NCBI RefSeq assembly: GCF_033568475.1 | Contig: NC_133121.1 | Coordinates: forward strand, 168,765,716-168,829,715 | Source: Henckelia pumila | Taxonomy: Eukaryota; Streptophyta; Magnoliopsida; Lamiales; Gesneriaceae | Length of the DNA stretch: 64,000 nucleotides | Direction of reading: 5' to 3' | In this document: piece by piece, positions 33,325-46,873 of the stretch | Numbering within the stretch: the stretch's first letter is position 1 | Layout: each line of letters opens with the position of its first letter | Program-made: the position numbers and the translations under genes | Notes under the pieces: model-generated | What the model was told of the DNA's origin: nothing | What the model saw: only the letters and a program-made list of their open reading frames with translations | The model's database searches: none

Positions 33325-36300
33325 CTATAGCCAACTAGTCATACTACGTAGTTCCATTGCTTCGTGATGTTTGTCAAACAATGGTCCTGGCAAGGGCTTA
33401 GTAAGTGGATCAACGATATTGTCTGCAGAGGCCACTCTCTCGACAGTGATGCCTCCTCTTTCCACGATCTCTCGGATGATGTGGTATTTCCTCAGTATGT
33501 GTTTGGATCTTTGATGAGACCTTGGTTCCTTTACCTGAGCAACGATACCAGTGTTGTCACAGTACACCAGGACTGGACCAAATGCTTCAGGAATTATGCC
33601 CAAATCTTGGACGAAATTCCTCATCCAAACGGCCTCTTTAGCAGCAGCTGATGCTGCAATGTATTCTGCCTCAGTGGTGGAATCCGCTGTGGTGTCCTGC
33701 TTGGAACTCTTCCAAGAGACAGCACCATCATTGAGCATGAATACAAATCCAGAGGTTGACTTCGAGTCATTCACGTCACTTTGGAAGCTAGAGTCGGTAT
33801 AGCCTTCCAATTTCAATTCTCTTCCTCCATAAATCATGAATATATTCTTAGTACTTCTCAAGTACTTTAGAATATCCTTCACAGCTTTCCAATGCATTTG
33901 ACCGGGATTGGCCTGATATCTGCTCGTGACACTCAGAGCAAAGGCTACATCCGGTCTGGTAGATATCATCCCATACATGATACTACCTATGGCTGATGCA
34001 TATGGTATGTGTGTCATTTTCTCTATCTCTTCGTCAGTCTTGGGAGACATAGACTTGGATAGAGAAACTCCATGACACATAGGTAAATGTCCTCTCTTGG
34101 ACTCATCCATAGAAAACCATTTCAATATGGTGTTGATGTAGGTTGCTTGAGTGAGTCCTATCATTCTCTTAGATCTATCTCTATAGATCTGTATTCCTAG
34201 AATATAGAACGCCTCACCCAAATCCTTCATTGAGAATCTACCTGATAACCATATCTTTGTTGACTGCAACATCCCTACATCAGTCCCAATGAGTAGGATG
34301 TCATCAACATAAAGTACTAAGAATGTCACAGCATCCTTAACTACTTTCTTGTACGCGCATGGTTACTTCGGGTTCTTGATGAAACCAAAATCCTTTATTG
34401 TTTCATCAAATTTCTGGTTCCATCTTCTTGATGCCTGTTTGAGACCATAAATTGATCTCTGAAGCTTGCATACCTTATGCTCGCTTCCCATGGATGTGAA
34501 TCCCTCTGGCTGCATCATATAGATCTCTTCCTTAATGTTTCCATTAAGAAATGCAGTCTTCATATCCATTTGCCATATCTCGCAGTCATACCCAGCTGCT
34601 ATGGAAATAAGGATTCTTATGGACTTGAACATTGCGACTAGTGAAAAGGTTTCATCATAGTCAATTTCTTGTCTTTGAGTATAACCTTTTGCGACCAATC
34701 ATGCCTTGTAGGTCAGTACCTTACCATCAGGCCCAAGTTTTCTCTTGTAGATCCATTTACACCCTATTGGAACAATTCCATCGGGAGGATCTACTAAAGA
34801 CCAAACTTGGTTTGTATGCATCGAGTCTATTTCGACTGCATAGCTTCAAGCCATAAATTCGAATCCGCATCAGAAATTGCTTCCTTGAAATTTCTTGGAT
34901 CATATCCAATGTCGGGTTCATTTTGATCCCCATCAAGAAGCAGACCATATCGAATAGGAGGTCTAGAAGTCCTCTCGGATCTTCTAGAAAGAGGCGTGTC
35001 GTTTAATGGTTCCTGAGGTGTAGGATCGTTATTTTTTATCTCGGGTTCTTCTCGAATTTCTTCGAGTTCCATCATCTTGTCTTTCTTATCAAGTAATAAC
35101 TCCTTCTCTATGAAGGTGGCATTCCTCGAAACAAACACTTTTTTTTCAGTAGGATGATAGAAATAATATCCGATTGAATTCTTCGGATATCCTACAAAAT
35201 AACATAAGGTGGGTCGACTATCCAACTTATCTTCCATTGTCTGCTTCACGTAAGCAGGACATCCCCAAATCCTTAAGTACAAATACTTAGGAGCTTTGCC
35301 ATTCCATAACTCGTATGGAGTTTTATCCACTACTTTAGTGTGGACATTGTTCAACAAGAATACCGTCGTTTCAAGTGCATAGCCCCAAAACGAAGGTGGG
35401 AGCTCAGTGAAGCTCATCATGGATCAAACCATGTCCAACAAAGTTCAATTGCGACGCTCCGAAACACCATTAAGCTGAGGTGTCATAGGAGGAGTCCACT
35501 GAGAGAGAATCCCATTATCTTTTAGATAGCCCAAAAACTCGGTACTTAAGTATTCTTCACCTCGATCTGATCGAAGTGCTTTAATACTTTTACCTAGTTT
35601 ATTTTCTACTTCAGTCTTGAATTCTTTGAACTTTTCAAATGATTCAGACTTATATTTCATCAAATATAAATACCCGTACCTAGAATAATCATCAGTAAAG
35701 GTAATGAAGTAGGTGTGACCAAATTTAGTACCAATACTAAATGGGCCGCAAACATCTGTATGGATCAAATCCAACATATTTTGACTACGCTCAGGTTTTT
35801 CCTTTGAAAAGAGTTTTAGTCATATTAGTAGTAGACGTTTCAGTTAATATCAGACATATCAAACATGCCCTCTCCCACTAGCTTGTTCATCCTCCTTGAG
35901 GAAATATGACTTAGCCTAGCATGCCAAAGATTTGCCGGGTTTTGACTATATTTTTTCCTTTTATTTGTTGTTACCGGTTTATCAACATAATTAATTGGAA
36001 CGTCTTTTAATTTTAAGTTATATAGATCATTTTAAATTGTCCATTTCAAATCAAACATTCATTCTTGTAAATAATACAAATCACATTCGCAAAATTGCAA
36101 GAAAAATCTTCTCTATCAAGAATAGAAATAGAAATAATATTTTAATAAAATCTTGGCACAAATAAAAAAAACATCTCTCTCAAAATATAACTTAAAATTG
36201 TTTTGCAAAATCAAACAAATGTTTCCCATAACTTTGGATTCAACTCTGGAATCATTCCCGAGCCTTAAATGGGTCTCACCCATCCTTAGCCTATTACTAC

Positions 36301-36734
36301 TTGTCATCATCTGCAACTCATTGCAAATGTGAGATCTACATCTGGTATCCAATACCCAAGAAGTAGTATTAAGTGAAACATTTATTTCATTATAAAATAT
36401 ATCCTTAGCAGTTCGTAACTACTCGATATATATATTCTTTGCAGTTGCGCTTCCAATAACCGGGTTTCTTGCAGTGATGGAAAACTTATTTAGACTTGTC
36501 CATCTTTGCATGTAACATTTGGCCTTGAGATCATGGTCCTACCATTTCTCTAGTTCGGCCAACCTTTCCGAAGTTACATAAGCCGGGGCTGTTTTCGGAT
36601 GAGCCTTTTCTAGCACGTAGAAAATCTTCTCCGAACTCAGGAAAATCTTTTAACTTACGGAATCATTCCGTATTGTTTGCGCCAGTCAGTTTTTTTTGTT
36701 TGAGAATTGAGACATGTGGATTACGAAGATTCAT
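33325..36734 (-). pseudogene. Outer copia Gag-Pol remnant
   Basis: Reads leftward from a likely start at 36732-36734. Gag is reduced to short ends: compared with the inner element a segment of roughly 0.5 kb, including most of the Gag core, is missing near 36485-36515. Protease is at about 36352-36130 with DTRCRSHICN, where the inner copy has DTGCGSHICN, so the active-site Gly is lost. Integrase covers 35777-34827, with DVCGPF, SDRGEEYLS and NGVSERRN. RT pieces lie at 34698-34363 and 34329 onward with the YVDDILLIG box. RNase H ends the frame (TTEAEYIAAS, CDNTG) at the TAG 33325-33327. Several stops and shifts separate these pieces. Integrase before RT defines copia order. Confidence 0.9.
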
Positions 36735-37450
36735 CATAATGATATACTGAGATGAAAGCAGATAATTATCGGTGATTGCTTAATTAATTTACTAAGACAT
36801 AAAATATGGCAAGATTTATTTTATGAATTTCACTCCCACTATTTTAACGATTTCACTACCCTCTAGTGAAAACGAGAAACTATTTTCTTTAGTGGGAACA
36901 TGGAGTCCAATTGAAAAATCATAGTCCCGAATAATATCAACCAACCATAATTTTCAAAAGGTAGAGCCCAATTGCTTCCAAAGCAACCCCCATGTTTTTT
37001 ACCTCATGTCCAATAAGGGCCCAATAATATGACGCCGTTTATTGTGACATGTCAAGATGACCCATCAATATTAAGTTGTGATGGACGGTCACCATGTGGA
37101 TCCCCAATAATATGAGCCAATCCCATGGGAGTTCCACCCAACTTACAATATGTGTCGATCCAATGTACAACTTTCCGACAAACGGGCCCCCCAATAATAT
37201 GAGTCGGACTGTGCCCGCGGGTAGCATCTCATACATTGATCGTTGATGGAAGGTAGGAATATTTAAACAATATTTAAATTCTCTTTTGTTTATCTTGATA
37301 TCAATTTTAAATCATATTTAAAATGAGGGATTTTTAATTTTGAAAAATTGTCTCATCATATCATATTTGTATGCTTGCGGGATTCATGCAATTTAGTCTA
37401 AACATGCAAACAACAATAATATCATATATTATATTTAGGATGATCGACCC
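36735..37450 (-). other. Outer copia leader, part 1 (left of inner insertion)
   Basis: An untranslated segment upstream of gag, closely similar to 43264-43975 in the inner element. It ends with GACCC (37446-37450), the target site of the inner element. No gene inside. Confidence 0.8.
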
Positions 37451-39334
37451 TGTTGGAAATCGGTGTTCAGATCAATTAGAATTGATACCCGCTGCAGCGG
37501 AAGTTTAAAAATTTATTTTATTAATATGAAACGATTCCATATCTGGGTATCAAAACTTTTACGATTAAATTTGTGTAAGTAAAATAAATAATCACAATTA
37601 AATATTTTACCTTAAAATCTCGAAGCGAGATTATGGACACCAACAGAATTTAATCTGCTCTTGTTGTATATCCCCGGAACTGATGAACGAACGTTTCTTC
37701 AATCAGGTCCACGAATAGAAAACAAAACCCTCTGATTGACTGCACTAGAAATCAATCAGAAGTTTGCGTAGAGAATAAACAGATATGATCTGTTAATTCA
37801 GATTGTAATTTTTCATAAAAATCACAAGCCGAATTTTCTCCGAAAGGGACAGAGGATTTCGAAAATCCTCTTGAATAATCTAGATTGATTTTTGAAAATT
37901 CAAGACTGAATGCTATCTGATTTCAAACACTGCAGTCCTATTTATAGATAATTTTTAGATTGGATTAAGTTATAATTATATTTGGACTCTAACTCCTTAG
38001 GTCCCATAATCCATAACTTAAGCCCAACAAGCCAAGCCCGTTGTTCTAAAAATTAATATAAAATTCATCGTGACTCCGATTGATAAACTGATTTTACCAA
38101 TGTGCACAAAAACCATTTCTGCATCTTTTAAAGTCAAGATAATTTTTCCGAATCCGAATTCAGTGATTTCCAAAAATGCCCATCCCTATGTCATTTTAGG
38201 AAATCTCACTCCCTTTAGTTAAGAAGTCCAACTTCTCTTTCATTAAATTTAACTCTTTAAATTTAACTATCTCTACGGGGTTTTAGTAATCCATTACTTG
38301 TGTAACCGTCAATGGTTCAGGAATACAGCTAGCCGTGGGCTCACAACTCCTTGTGACTCGGAACAACAATTTCCGACTTACCCATCGAATTATGGTAAGA
38401 GCGCCTAGCAAATCGCCCCATGATTCCCTAGGTATTACTGATAGTTCCTGCAAGAACCAGTAGATTTTGGTTAGCGTACAGTACGATCCCTTCATCCATA
38501 TATCCCGATCGAATCAACAACCATTGGTGCATCGAGAGTCGTTCGAGATTCAATAACTATGCATAACATCTTGGAGATCAAATAGTGACATCGCATGTGT
38601 TACTAGGATAACCCATTAACCTAAAACACATCATGTACTCTGGCCAGAGATTCGTCACACTAATATCTCCTCAGATCGCAGAGGATATCCACACTCGCAA
38701 GTATGTGGTGAATCCTTGAAAACAAAGCATCGACTCCTATATGTGTCGTAACTGTACCCAATCCCGACACCTGATGACCCCAATAGCGTCGGTAAACGAG
38801 TCAAAGTACAGTACTAGCATATAGAGTCTCAATGATGTTTCAAGTAATAAGGACTAATGGTGTACAACCAAAATCGCGGACTTTATCCACTCGATAAGTG
38901 ATAACCACTTGGAAAGTCCGAATAGGGTAGTTCGATCATTTATCATATGAATATCCATTTGCATGCTTTGAACATCTCTATGTTCCATACCAATGAAACG
39001 TGGTACTCGGCATCGCAAATGCTAGTCTCAATCTCGAGCGATCCTTATCCTTATTTGCGGACGGCTCAATTGACTAGGAACAGTTTAGAATATACAGTGA
39101 CTATAAGATGTGTTTCATGATAGCCATCCCCATGTGCTACCACATCTTACATACACTATAGTATATTCAAGGTCTTTATCAAAACAACAATAGTATATCA
39201 TAATATAACAATATGAAGAAAGATAAAGTCAATGCCATTATAAAAGTGTAAATTATATTAAACAAAAGATTGTTTTACATAGAGTCATAAAAGCACTTAG
39301 CCACAAGTTGGCTAACCGGGCACCCATTTTTTCA
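37451..39334 (-). repeat. 3' LTR of inner copia (left copy)
   Basis: 1884 bp, TGTTGGAAATCGGTG...CATTTTTTCA on +. It lacks the 70-bp duplication present in the right copy. The polypurine complement aatctcccacttgccc follows. Confidence 0.92.
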
Positions 39335-39348
39335 ATCTCCCACTTGCC

Positions 39349-42300
39349 CTAAAGCCAACTAGTCATACTACGTAATCCCATTGCTTCGCGATGTTTGTCA
39401 AACAATGGTCCTGGCAAGGGCTTAGTAAGCGGATCAGTGATATTGTCTGTAGAGGCCACTCTCTCGACACTGATATCTCCTCTTTCCACGATCTCCCGGA
39501 TGATGTGGTATTTCCTCAGTACGTATTTGGACTTCTGATGAGACCTTGGCTCCTTTGCCTAAGCAACGGCACCCGTGTTGTCACAGTACACCAGAACTGG
39601 ACCAATAACTTTAGGAATTACACCCAACTCTTGGATGAATTTCTTTATCCAAACCGCCTCTTTAGCAGCAGCTGATGCTGCAATGTATTCTGCCTCAGTG
39701 GTGGAATCCGCTGTGGTGTCCTGCTTGGAACTCTTCCAAGAGAAAGCACCGCCATTGAGCACGAATACAAATCCAGAGGTTGATTTCGAGTCATCCACGT
39801 CACATTGGAAGCTAGAGTCGGTATAGCCTTCCAACTTCAATTTTCTCCCTCCATAAACCATGAACAAATTCTTAGTCCTTCGCAAGTACTTAAGAATATC
39901 CTTCACGGCTTTCCAATGCATTTGATCGGGATTGGCTTGGTATCTGCTCGTGACGCTCAGAGCATAGGCCACATCCGGTCTGGTAGATATCATCCCATAC
40001 ATGATACTACCTATGGCTGACGCATATGACACGTGTGTCATCTTCTCTATCTTTTCGTCAGTCTTGGGACACATAGACTTGGATAGAGAAACTCCATGAC
40101 ACATAGGTAGATGTCCTCTCTTGGACTCATCCATAGAAAACTTTTTCAATATGGTGTCGATGTAGGTTGATTGAGTGAGTCCTATCATTATTTTAGATCT
40201 ATCTCTATAGATCTGAATTCCTAGAATATAGGATGCCTCAACTAAATCCTTCATCGAGAATCTACCTGATAACCATATCTTTATTGACTGCAACATCCCT
40301 ACATCATTCCCCATGAGTAGGATGTCATCAACATAAAGTACTAAGAATGTTACCGCATTCTTAACTACTTTCTTGTACACGCATGGTTCCTTCGGGTTCT
40401 TGATAAAACCAAAATCTTTTATCGTTTCATCAAATTTCTGGTTCCAACTTCTTGATGCTTGTTTGAGACCATAGATTGATCTATGAAGCTTGCATGCCTT
40501 ATGCTCGCTTACCATGGATGTGTATCCCTCAGGTTGCGTCATATAGATCTCTTCCTTAATGTTTCTATTAAGAAATGCAGTCTTTACATCCATTTGCCAT
40601 ATCTCATAGTCATACCATGCTGCTATGGCAATAAAGATTCTTATGGACTTGAACATTGCGACTGGTGAAAAGGTTTCATCATAGTCAACTCCTTATCTTT
40701 AAGTATAACCTTTTGCTACCAATCGTGCCTTGTAGGTCAATACCTTTCCATCAGGCCCAAGCTTTCTCTTGTAGATCCATTTTCACCCAATTGGAATAAT
40801 TCCATCGGGAGGATCTACTGAAGACCAAACTTGGTTAGAATGCATCGAGTCTATTTCCGATTGCATAGCATCAAGCCATAAATTCGAATCCGCATCAGAA
40901 ATTGCTTCCTTGAAGTTTCTTGGATCACATCCAATGTCGGGTTCACTTTGATCCCCTTCAAGAAGAAGACCATATCTAATAGGAGGCCTAGAAGTCCTCT
41001 CAGATCTCCTAGTAGTAGGCGTGTCTTGTGATGATTCTTGAGGTGTAGGATCGCTATTTTGTATCTAGGGTTCTTCTCGAATTTCTTCGAGTTCCATCAT
41101 CTTGCCTTTCTTATCCAATAAGAACTCCTTCTCCAAGAAGGTGGCATTCCTTGAAACAAACACTTTTGTTTCAGCAGGATGATAGAAATAATATCCGATT
41201 GAATTCTTTGGATACCCTACAAAATAACATAAGGTGGATCGACTATCCAACTTATCTCCCACTGTCTGCTTCACGTAAGCAGGACATCCCCAAATCCTCA
41301 AGTACGAATACTTAGGAGTTTTGCCATTCCATAACTCTTATGGTGTTTTATTTACTGCTTTAGTGTGGACGTTGTTTAACAACAATACCGCCATTTCAAG
41401 CGCGTAGCCCCAAAACGAAGGTGGGAGCTCAGTGAAGCTGATCATGGATCGAACCATGTCCAACAAAGTTCGATTGCGACGCTCCGAAACACCATTAAGC
41501 TGAGGTATCATAGGAGGAGTCCACTGAGAGAGAATCCCATTCTCTTTTAGATAGTCCAAAAACTCGGTACTTAAGTATTCTCCACCTCGATCCGATCGAA
41601 GTGCCTTAATACTTTTACCTAGTTTGTTTTCTACTTCAGCCTTGAATTCTTTGAACCTTTCCAATGCTTCAGACTTATATTTCATTAAATATAAATACCC
41701 ATACCTAGAATGATCATCAGTAAAGGTAATGAAGTAGGTGTTGCCACATTTAGTACCAATCCTAAATGGACCGCAAACATCTGTATGGATCAAATCCAAC
41801 AGATTTTGACTACGCTCAGGTTTTCCTTTGAAAGGAGATTTAGTCATTTTTCCCTTTAGGCAGGACTCACAAGTAGGTAGAGAGTTAATATCAGACATAT
41901 CAAACATGCCCTATCCCGCTAGCTTGTTCATCCTCCTTGAGGAAATATGACCTAGCCTAGCATGCCAAAGGTTTGCCGGATTTTGACTATCGTCCTTCCT
42001 TTTAATTGTTGTTACCCGTTTATCAACATAATTAATTGGAACGTCTTTTAATTTTAAGCTATATAGATCATTTTCAAGTTGTCCATTTCCAATCAAACAT
42101 TCATTCTTGTAAATATTGCAAATCCCATTCACAAAATTGCAAGAAAAACCATCTCTATCAAGCATAGAAATAGATATAATGTTTTTGACCAAATCCGGAA
42201 CATATAAAACATCTCTAAAAAATAACTTAAAATTGTTCTGCAAAACTAAATAAATGTCTCCTATAGCTTTGGCTTCGACTCTAGAACCATTCTCGAGCCT

Positions 42301-43263
42301 TAGCTGGGTCTCACCCATCCTTAGCTTACGACTTCTTGTCATCACCTGCAAATCATTGCAAATGTGAGATCCACATCCGGTATCCAATACCCAAGAAGAA
42401 GTATTAAGCAAAACATTTATTTCAATGTAAAACATACCCTTTGCAGTTCGCAACTGTTCGAAGTATTCCTTGCAGTTACGTTTCCAATGACCAGGTTTCT
42501 TACAGTAATGGCAAACGTTTTCATCTTTTATCCCAATTGAAGCCTTGGCCTTTCCCTTCTTATTTGGTACAATCTTCTTGGGCGGGACAGAACGTTTCTT
42601 ACCCTTTCCACTTGGTCCTTTCTTAGAGTTAGAAGAAGAGCCAACCAAGAGTACCGGTTTATCCTTCTTTAGTGTGGCTTCATATGTGAAAAGCATATTG
42701 ACCATCTCTTCAAGGGTGGCCTCTATCTTGTTCATATTGAAGTTCATCACAAAACCGTCAAACGATAAAGGAAGTGATAGAAGCAACAAGTCCGCGCTAA
42801 GTTCATGCTCCAAATTCAAGTCGAGTGTTACCAACTTTTCAATGAGCCCAATCATGTGCACCCCATGCTCACGGACCGAAGTCCCATCTCGCATGTGGTT
42901 CGTCATGAGCTCTCTGACAGTGGCATACCTCTCCGACCTTGACTGAGCTCCAAAGAGTTCCTTGAGGTTCTTGTGAATGTCAGCAGCATTCACGGCATCC
43001 TCGAATCTCCTTTGAAGCTCATCAGACATCGAAGCCTGCATGTAGCATTTGGCCTTGATATCATGGTCCCACCATAAATCAAGTTTGGCCAACTCTTCCG
43101 GACTTGTATTAGCCGGGGCTTCCTTCGGAGGCGGCTTCTCTAACTCGTAGAAAGCTTTTTCCGAAGTAAGAATAATTTTCAACTTACGGAACCATTCCGT
43201 ATAGTTTGCGCCAGTCAATTTGTTTTGTTCGAGAATTGAAAACAGTGGATTGCGAGAAGTCAT
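39349..43263 (-). pseudogene. Inner copia Gag-Pol (near complete, several stops)
   Basis: Starts at ATG 43263 (MTSRNPLFSILEQNKLTGA). Order: Gag core with WWDHDIKAKCYM; CCHC knuckle CHYCKKPGHWKRNC; protease DTGCGSHICN; integrase with zinc motif, DVCGPF, SDRGGEYLS and NGVSERRNRTL; RT with YVDDILLMG; RNase H with TTEAEYIAAS, CDNTG and a final DPLTKPLPG. In-frame stops include TAG at 41911-41913 after MNKLAG (Glu in the outer copy), 41338-41340 after NKTP, one near 41064, two near 40690-40800, and 39559. The RT resembles Tork/Angela-type copia. This copy cannot make a full polyprotein as written. Confidence 0.92.
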
Positions 43264-44898
43264 TGTAATAGTATACTGAAAAGGAAACAGACAATAATCA
43301 ATGATTGTTTAATTAATTTACTAAGACATAAAATATGGCGAATTTTATTTTATGAATTACACTCCCACTATTTTGACGATTTCACTACCCTCTAGTGAAA
43401 ACGAGAAACATTTTTTTTAGTGGGAACATGGAGTCCAATTGACAAACTATGGTCCCGAATAATATCAGCCAACCATAATTTTCAAAAGGTAGAACCCAAT
43501 TGCTTCCAAAGCAACCTCCATGTTTTTACCTCATGTCCAATAAGGGCCCAATAATATGACGCCGTTTATTGTGACATGTCAAGATGACCCATCAATATTA
43601 AGTTGTGATGGACGGTCGCCATGTGGATCTCCAATATATGAGCCAATCCCATGGGAGTTCCACCCAACTTACAACATGTGTCGATCCAATGTACAACTTT
43701 CCGACGAACGGGCCCCCCCAATAATATGAGCCGGACCGTATCCGCGGGTAGCATCACATACATTGATCGTTGATGGAAGGTAGGAATATTTAAACAATAT
43801 TTAAAATTCCCTTTTGTTTATCTTGATATCAATTTTAAATCATATTTAAAATGAGGAATTTTATTTTGAAAATTTGTCTCATCATGCAAATTTATGTATG
43901 CTTGCGGGATTCATACAATTTAGTTTAAACATGCATACATCAATAATATCATATATTATTTAAGGATGATCGATCCCATTTACTAATCGACCCGTGGTTG
44001 CCAATCACGAGTCTAAGTCCAATCCTAGGTGATATGCAATGCAATCCTATTACATTGAGCCTCCAATTTACATTTCTTCGGTCTTCATTGTCTGCTGGGC
44101 CAACCATTTCTTCAAATCTTTGTCTCCCACTAAGTCTAATAAATTTACAATAAATTTCGATGACAAATATGGGATACATTTTTAGGGGTGGGAACGGGCC
44201 ATAAACCAGGTCCACTTTTATTACATATAACAATCATATTGGGCTATAAACCAAGCCCATTAATAAACACCAATAACAATAAGACAAATGTAAATCACCT
44301 AACATACACCTAAAACATTGGTCATGGCAATCGATCATCCTTTTATCCAATAATTAATTCAATAATTAAAATAATTGGATAAACATGCAATGACATCATA
44401 ATTAAAAGATAAAATCATATTTTATCTTATCCATCCATAATATCATATCTTATCATCAATTGTACCAAAATAATTAATTTTATAAAATCTAATTTAACGG
44501 ATAAAATTTATAAATTTTCCAAATATTCAAATTTATCCAAAAATCAATTTTAAAAATTTCGGACTCGAACAATTCGATCCGATGCCTCGTGATCTAATCA
44601 AAAACAATTTTCGATCGGATCAAACACTAGAATTTCAAAAATTCAAAATTTTTTAAAAAATAAAATTTTAATTTTCCGGGCTGCCCGGGACAATACCGGG
44701 CAGCCCGTCGCTGCCCATTGGGCAGTGACGATCGCTGCCCTTGGGCAGCGATCCAATAGCTGCCCCGGGCAGCGATCCGATCGCTGTCCGTGTTTTGCCC
44801 GTCAAAATTTTGATTTTAAAAAATTTGTTTTGTTTCAAAAACCGAGGCTTAAAAATTTTGTACAATCGATTAATTTAATTGTTTGATCTGAGCAACCT
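43264..44898 (-). other. Inner copia leader with GGGCAGC palindrome block
   Basis: A 1.6-kb untranslated region between primer site and gag. Most is AT-rich, but 44680-44800 holds about ten copies of CTGCCC/GGGCAG arranged as palindromes such as GATCGCTGCCCttGGGCAGCGATC. No gene recognised. Confidence 0.8.
44680..44800. repeat. GGGCAGC/GCTGCCC palindrome cluster in the inner copia leader
   Basis: Short inverted repeats of CTGCCC with GGGCAG separated by 0-6 bases. It lies about 100-230 bases downstream of the primer site in the element's own sense. A related, longer cluster is in the outer element at 47570-47745. Confidence 0.85.
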
Positions 44899-44911
44899 GG
44901 CTCTGATACCA
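44899..44911 (-). other. tRNA-Met primer binding site of inner copia
   Basis: The complement reads TGGTATCAGAGCC, an exact match to the plant initiator tRNA-Met primer consensus, one base inside the 5' LTR. Confidence 0.95.
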
Positions 44912-44912
44912 C

Positions 44913-46868
44913 TGTTGGAAATCGGTGTTCAGATCAATTAGAATTGATACTCGGTGCAGCGGAAGTTTAAAAATTTATTTTATTAATATGGAACGATTCC
45001 ATATCTGGGTATCAAAACTTTTACGATTAAATTTGTGTAAGTAAAATAAATAATCACAATTAAATATTTTACCTTAAAATCTCGAAGCGAGATTATGGAC
45101 ACCAACAGAATTAAAATAAATAATCACAATTAAATATTTTACCTTAAAATCTCGAAGCGAGATTATGGACACCAACAGAATTTAATCTGCTCTTGTTGTA
45201 TATCCCCGGAACTGATGAACGAACGTTTCTTCAATCAGGTCCACGAATAAAGAACAAAACCATGGTATTGACTGCACTAGAAATCAATCAGAAGTTTGCG
45301 TAGAGAATAAACAGAAATGATCTGTTAATTCAGATTGTAATTTTTTATAAAAATCACAAGCCGAATTTTCTCCGAAAGGGACATAGGATTTCGAAAATCC
45401 TCTTGAATAATCTAGACTGATTTTCGAAAATTCAAGACTGAATGCTATCTGATTTTCGAACACTGCAGTCCTATTTATAGATAATTTCTAGACTGAATTA
45501 AGTTATAATTATATTTGGACTCTAACTCCTTAGGGTCCATAATCCATAACTTAAGCCCAACAAGCCAAGCCCGTTGTTCTAAAAATTAATATAAAATTCA
45601 TCGTGACTCCGATTGATAAACTGATTTTACCAATGTGCACAGAAACCATTTCTGCATCTTTTAAAGTCAAGATAATTTTTCCGAATCCGAATTCAGTGAT
45701 TTCCAAAAATGTTCATCCCTATGTCATTTTAGGAAATCTCACTCCCTTTAGTTAAGAAGTCCAACTTCTCTTTCATTAAATTTAACTCTTTAAATTTAAC
45801 TATCTCTATGGGGTTTTAGTAATCCATTACTTGTGTAACCCTCAATGGTTCATGAATACAGCTAGCCGTGGGCTCACAACTCCTTGTGACTCGGAACAAC
45901 AATTTCCGACTTACCCATCGAATCATGGTAAGAGCACCTAGCAACATCGCCCCATGATTCCCTAGGTATTACTGATAGTGCCTGCAAGAACCAGTAGATT
46001 TTGATTAGCGTACAGTACGGTCCCTTCATCCATATATCCCGATCGAATCAACAACCATTGGTGCATCGAGAGTCATTCGAGATTCGATAACTATGCATAA
46101 CATCTTGGAGATCAAATAGTGATATCGCATGTGTTACTAGGATAACCCATTAACCTAAAACACATCATGTACTCTGGCCAAAGATTCTTCACACTAATAT
46201 CTCCTCAGATCGCATAGGATATCCACACTCGCAAGTATGTGGTGAATCCTTGACAAGAAAGCATCGACTCCTATATGTGTCGTAACTGTACCCAATCCCG
46301 ACACCTGATGACCTCAATAGAGTCGGTAAACGAGTCAAAGTGCAGTACTAGCATATAGAGTCTCAATGATGTTTCAAGTAATAAGGACTAATGGTGTACA
46401 ACCAAAACCGCGGACTTTATCCACTCGATAAGTGATAACTACTTGGAAAGTCCGAATAGGGTAGTTCGATCATTCATCATATGAATATCCATTTGCATGC
46501 TTTGAACATCTCTATGTTCCATACCAATGAAACGTGGTACTCGGCATCGCAAATGCTAGTCTCAATCTCGAGCGATCCTTATCCTTATTTGCGGACGGCT
46601 CAATTGACTAGGAACAGTTTAGAATATACACTGACTATAAGATGTGTTTCATGATAGCCATCCCCATGTGCTACCACATCTTACATACACTATAGTATAT
46701 TCAAGGTCTTTATCAAAACATCAATAGTATATCATAATATAACAATATGAAGAAAGATAAAGTCAATGCCATTATAAAAGTGTAAATTATATTAAACAAA
46801 ATATTGTTTTACATAGAGTCATAAAAGCCCTTAGCCACAAGTTGGCTAACCGGGCACCCACTCTTTCG
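44913..46868 (-). repeat. 5' LTR of inner copia (right copy)
   Basis: 1956 bp. It differs from the left copy mainly by a 70-bp tandem duplication (45042-45111 and 45112-45181) and scattered substitutions. The LTR is next to the primer site, so it is the 5' LTR of a - strand element. Confidence 0.92.
45042..45181. repeat. 70-bp tandem duplication inside one LTR
   Basis: The unit TAAAATAAATAATCACAATT...CCAACAGAA occurs twice in the right inner LTR and once in the left. As LTRs are identical at insertion, the duplication probably arose after integration. Confidence 0.9.
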
Positions 46869-46873
46869 GACCC

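Larger units (their letters stand above)
37446..46873 (-). mobile_element. Inner Ty1/copia element, - strand, with perfect 5-bp target duplication
   Basis: Body 37451-46868 (9418 bp), flanked by GACCC at 37446-37450 and 46869-46873. LTRs are 37451-39334 and 44913-46868. It belongs to the same family as the outer element but a different subfamily (LTR starts TGTTGGAAATCGG against TGTTGGATCAC). It landed in the outer element's leader, so it is the younger insertion. The last LTR base is G where A is expected. Confidence 0.93.

Noticed and set aside
33364..33802. Forward open frames over the copia RNase H (also 39391-39826, 42545-42946)
   Set aside because: They are antisense shadows of the copia polyproteins.
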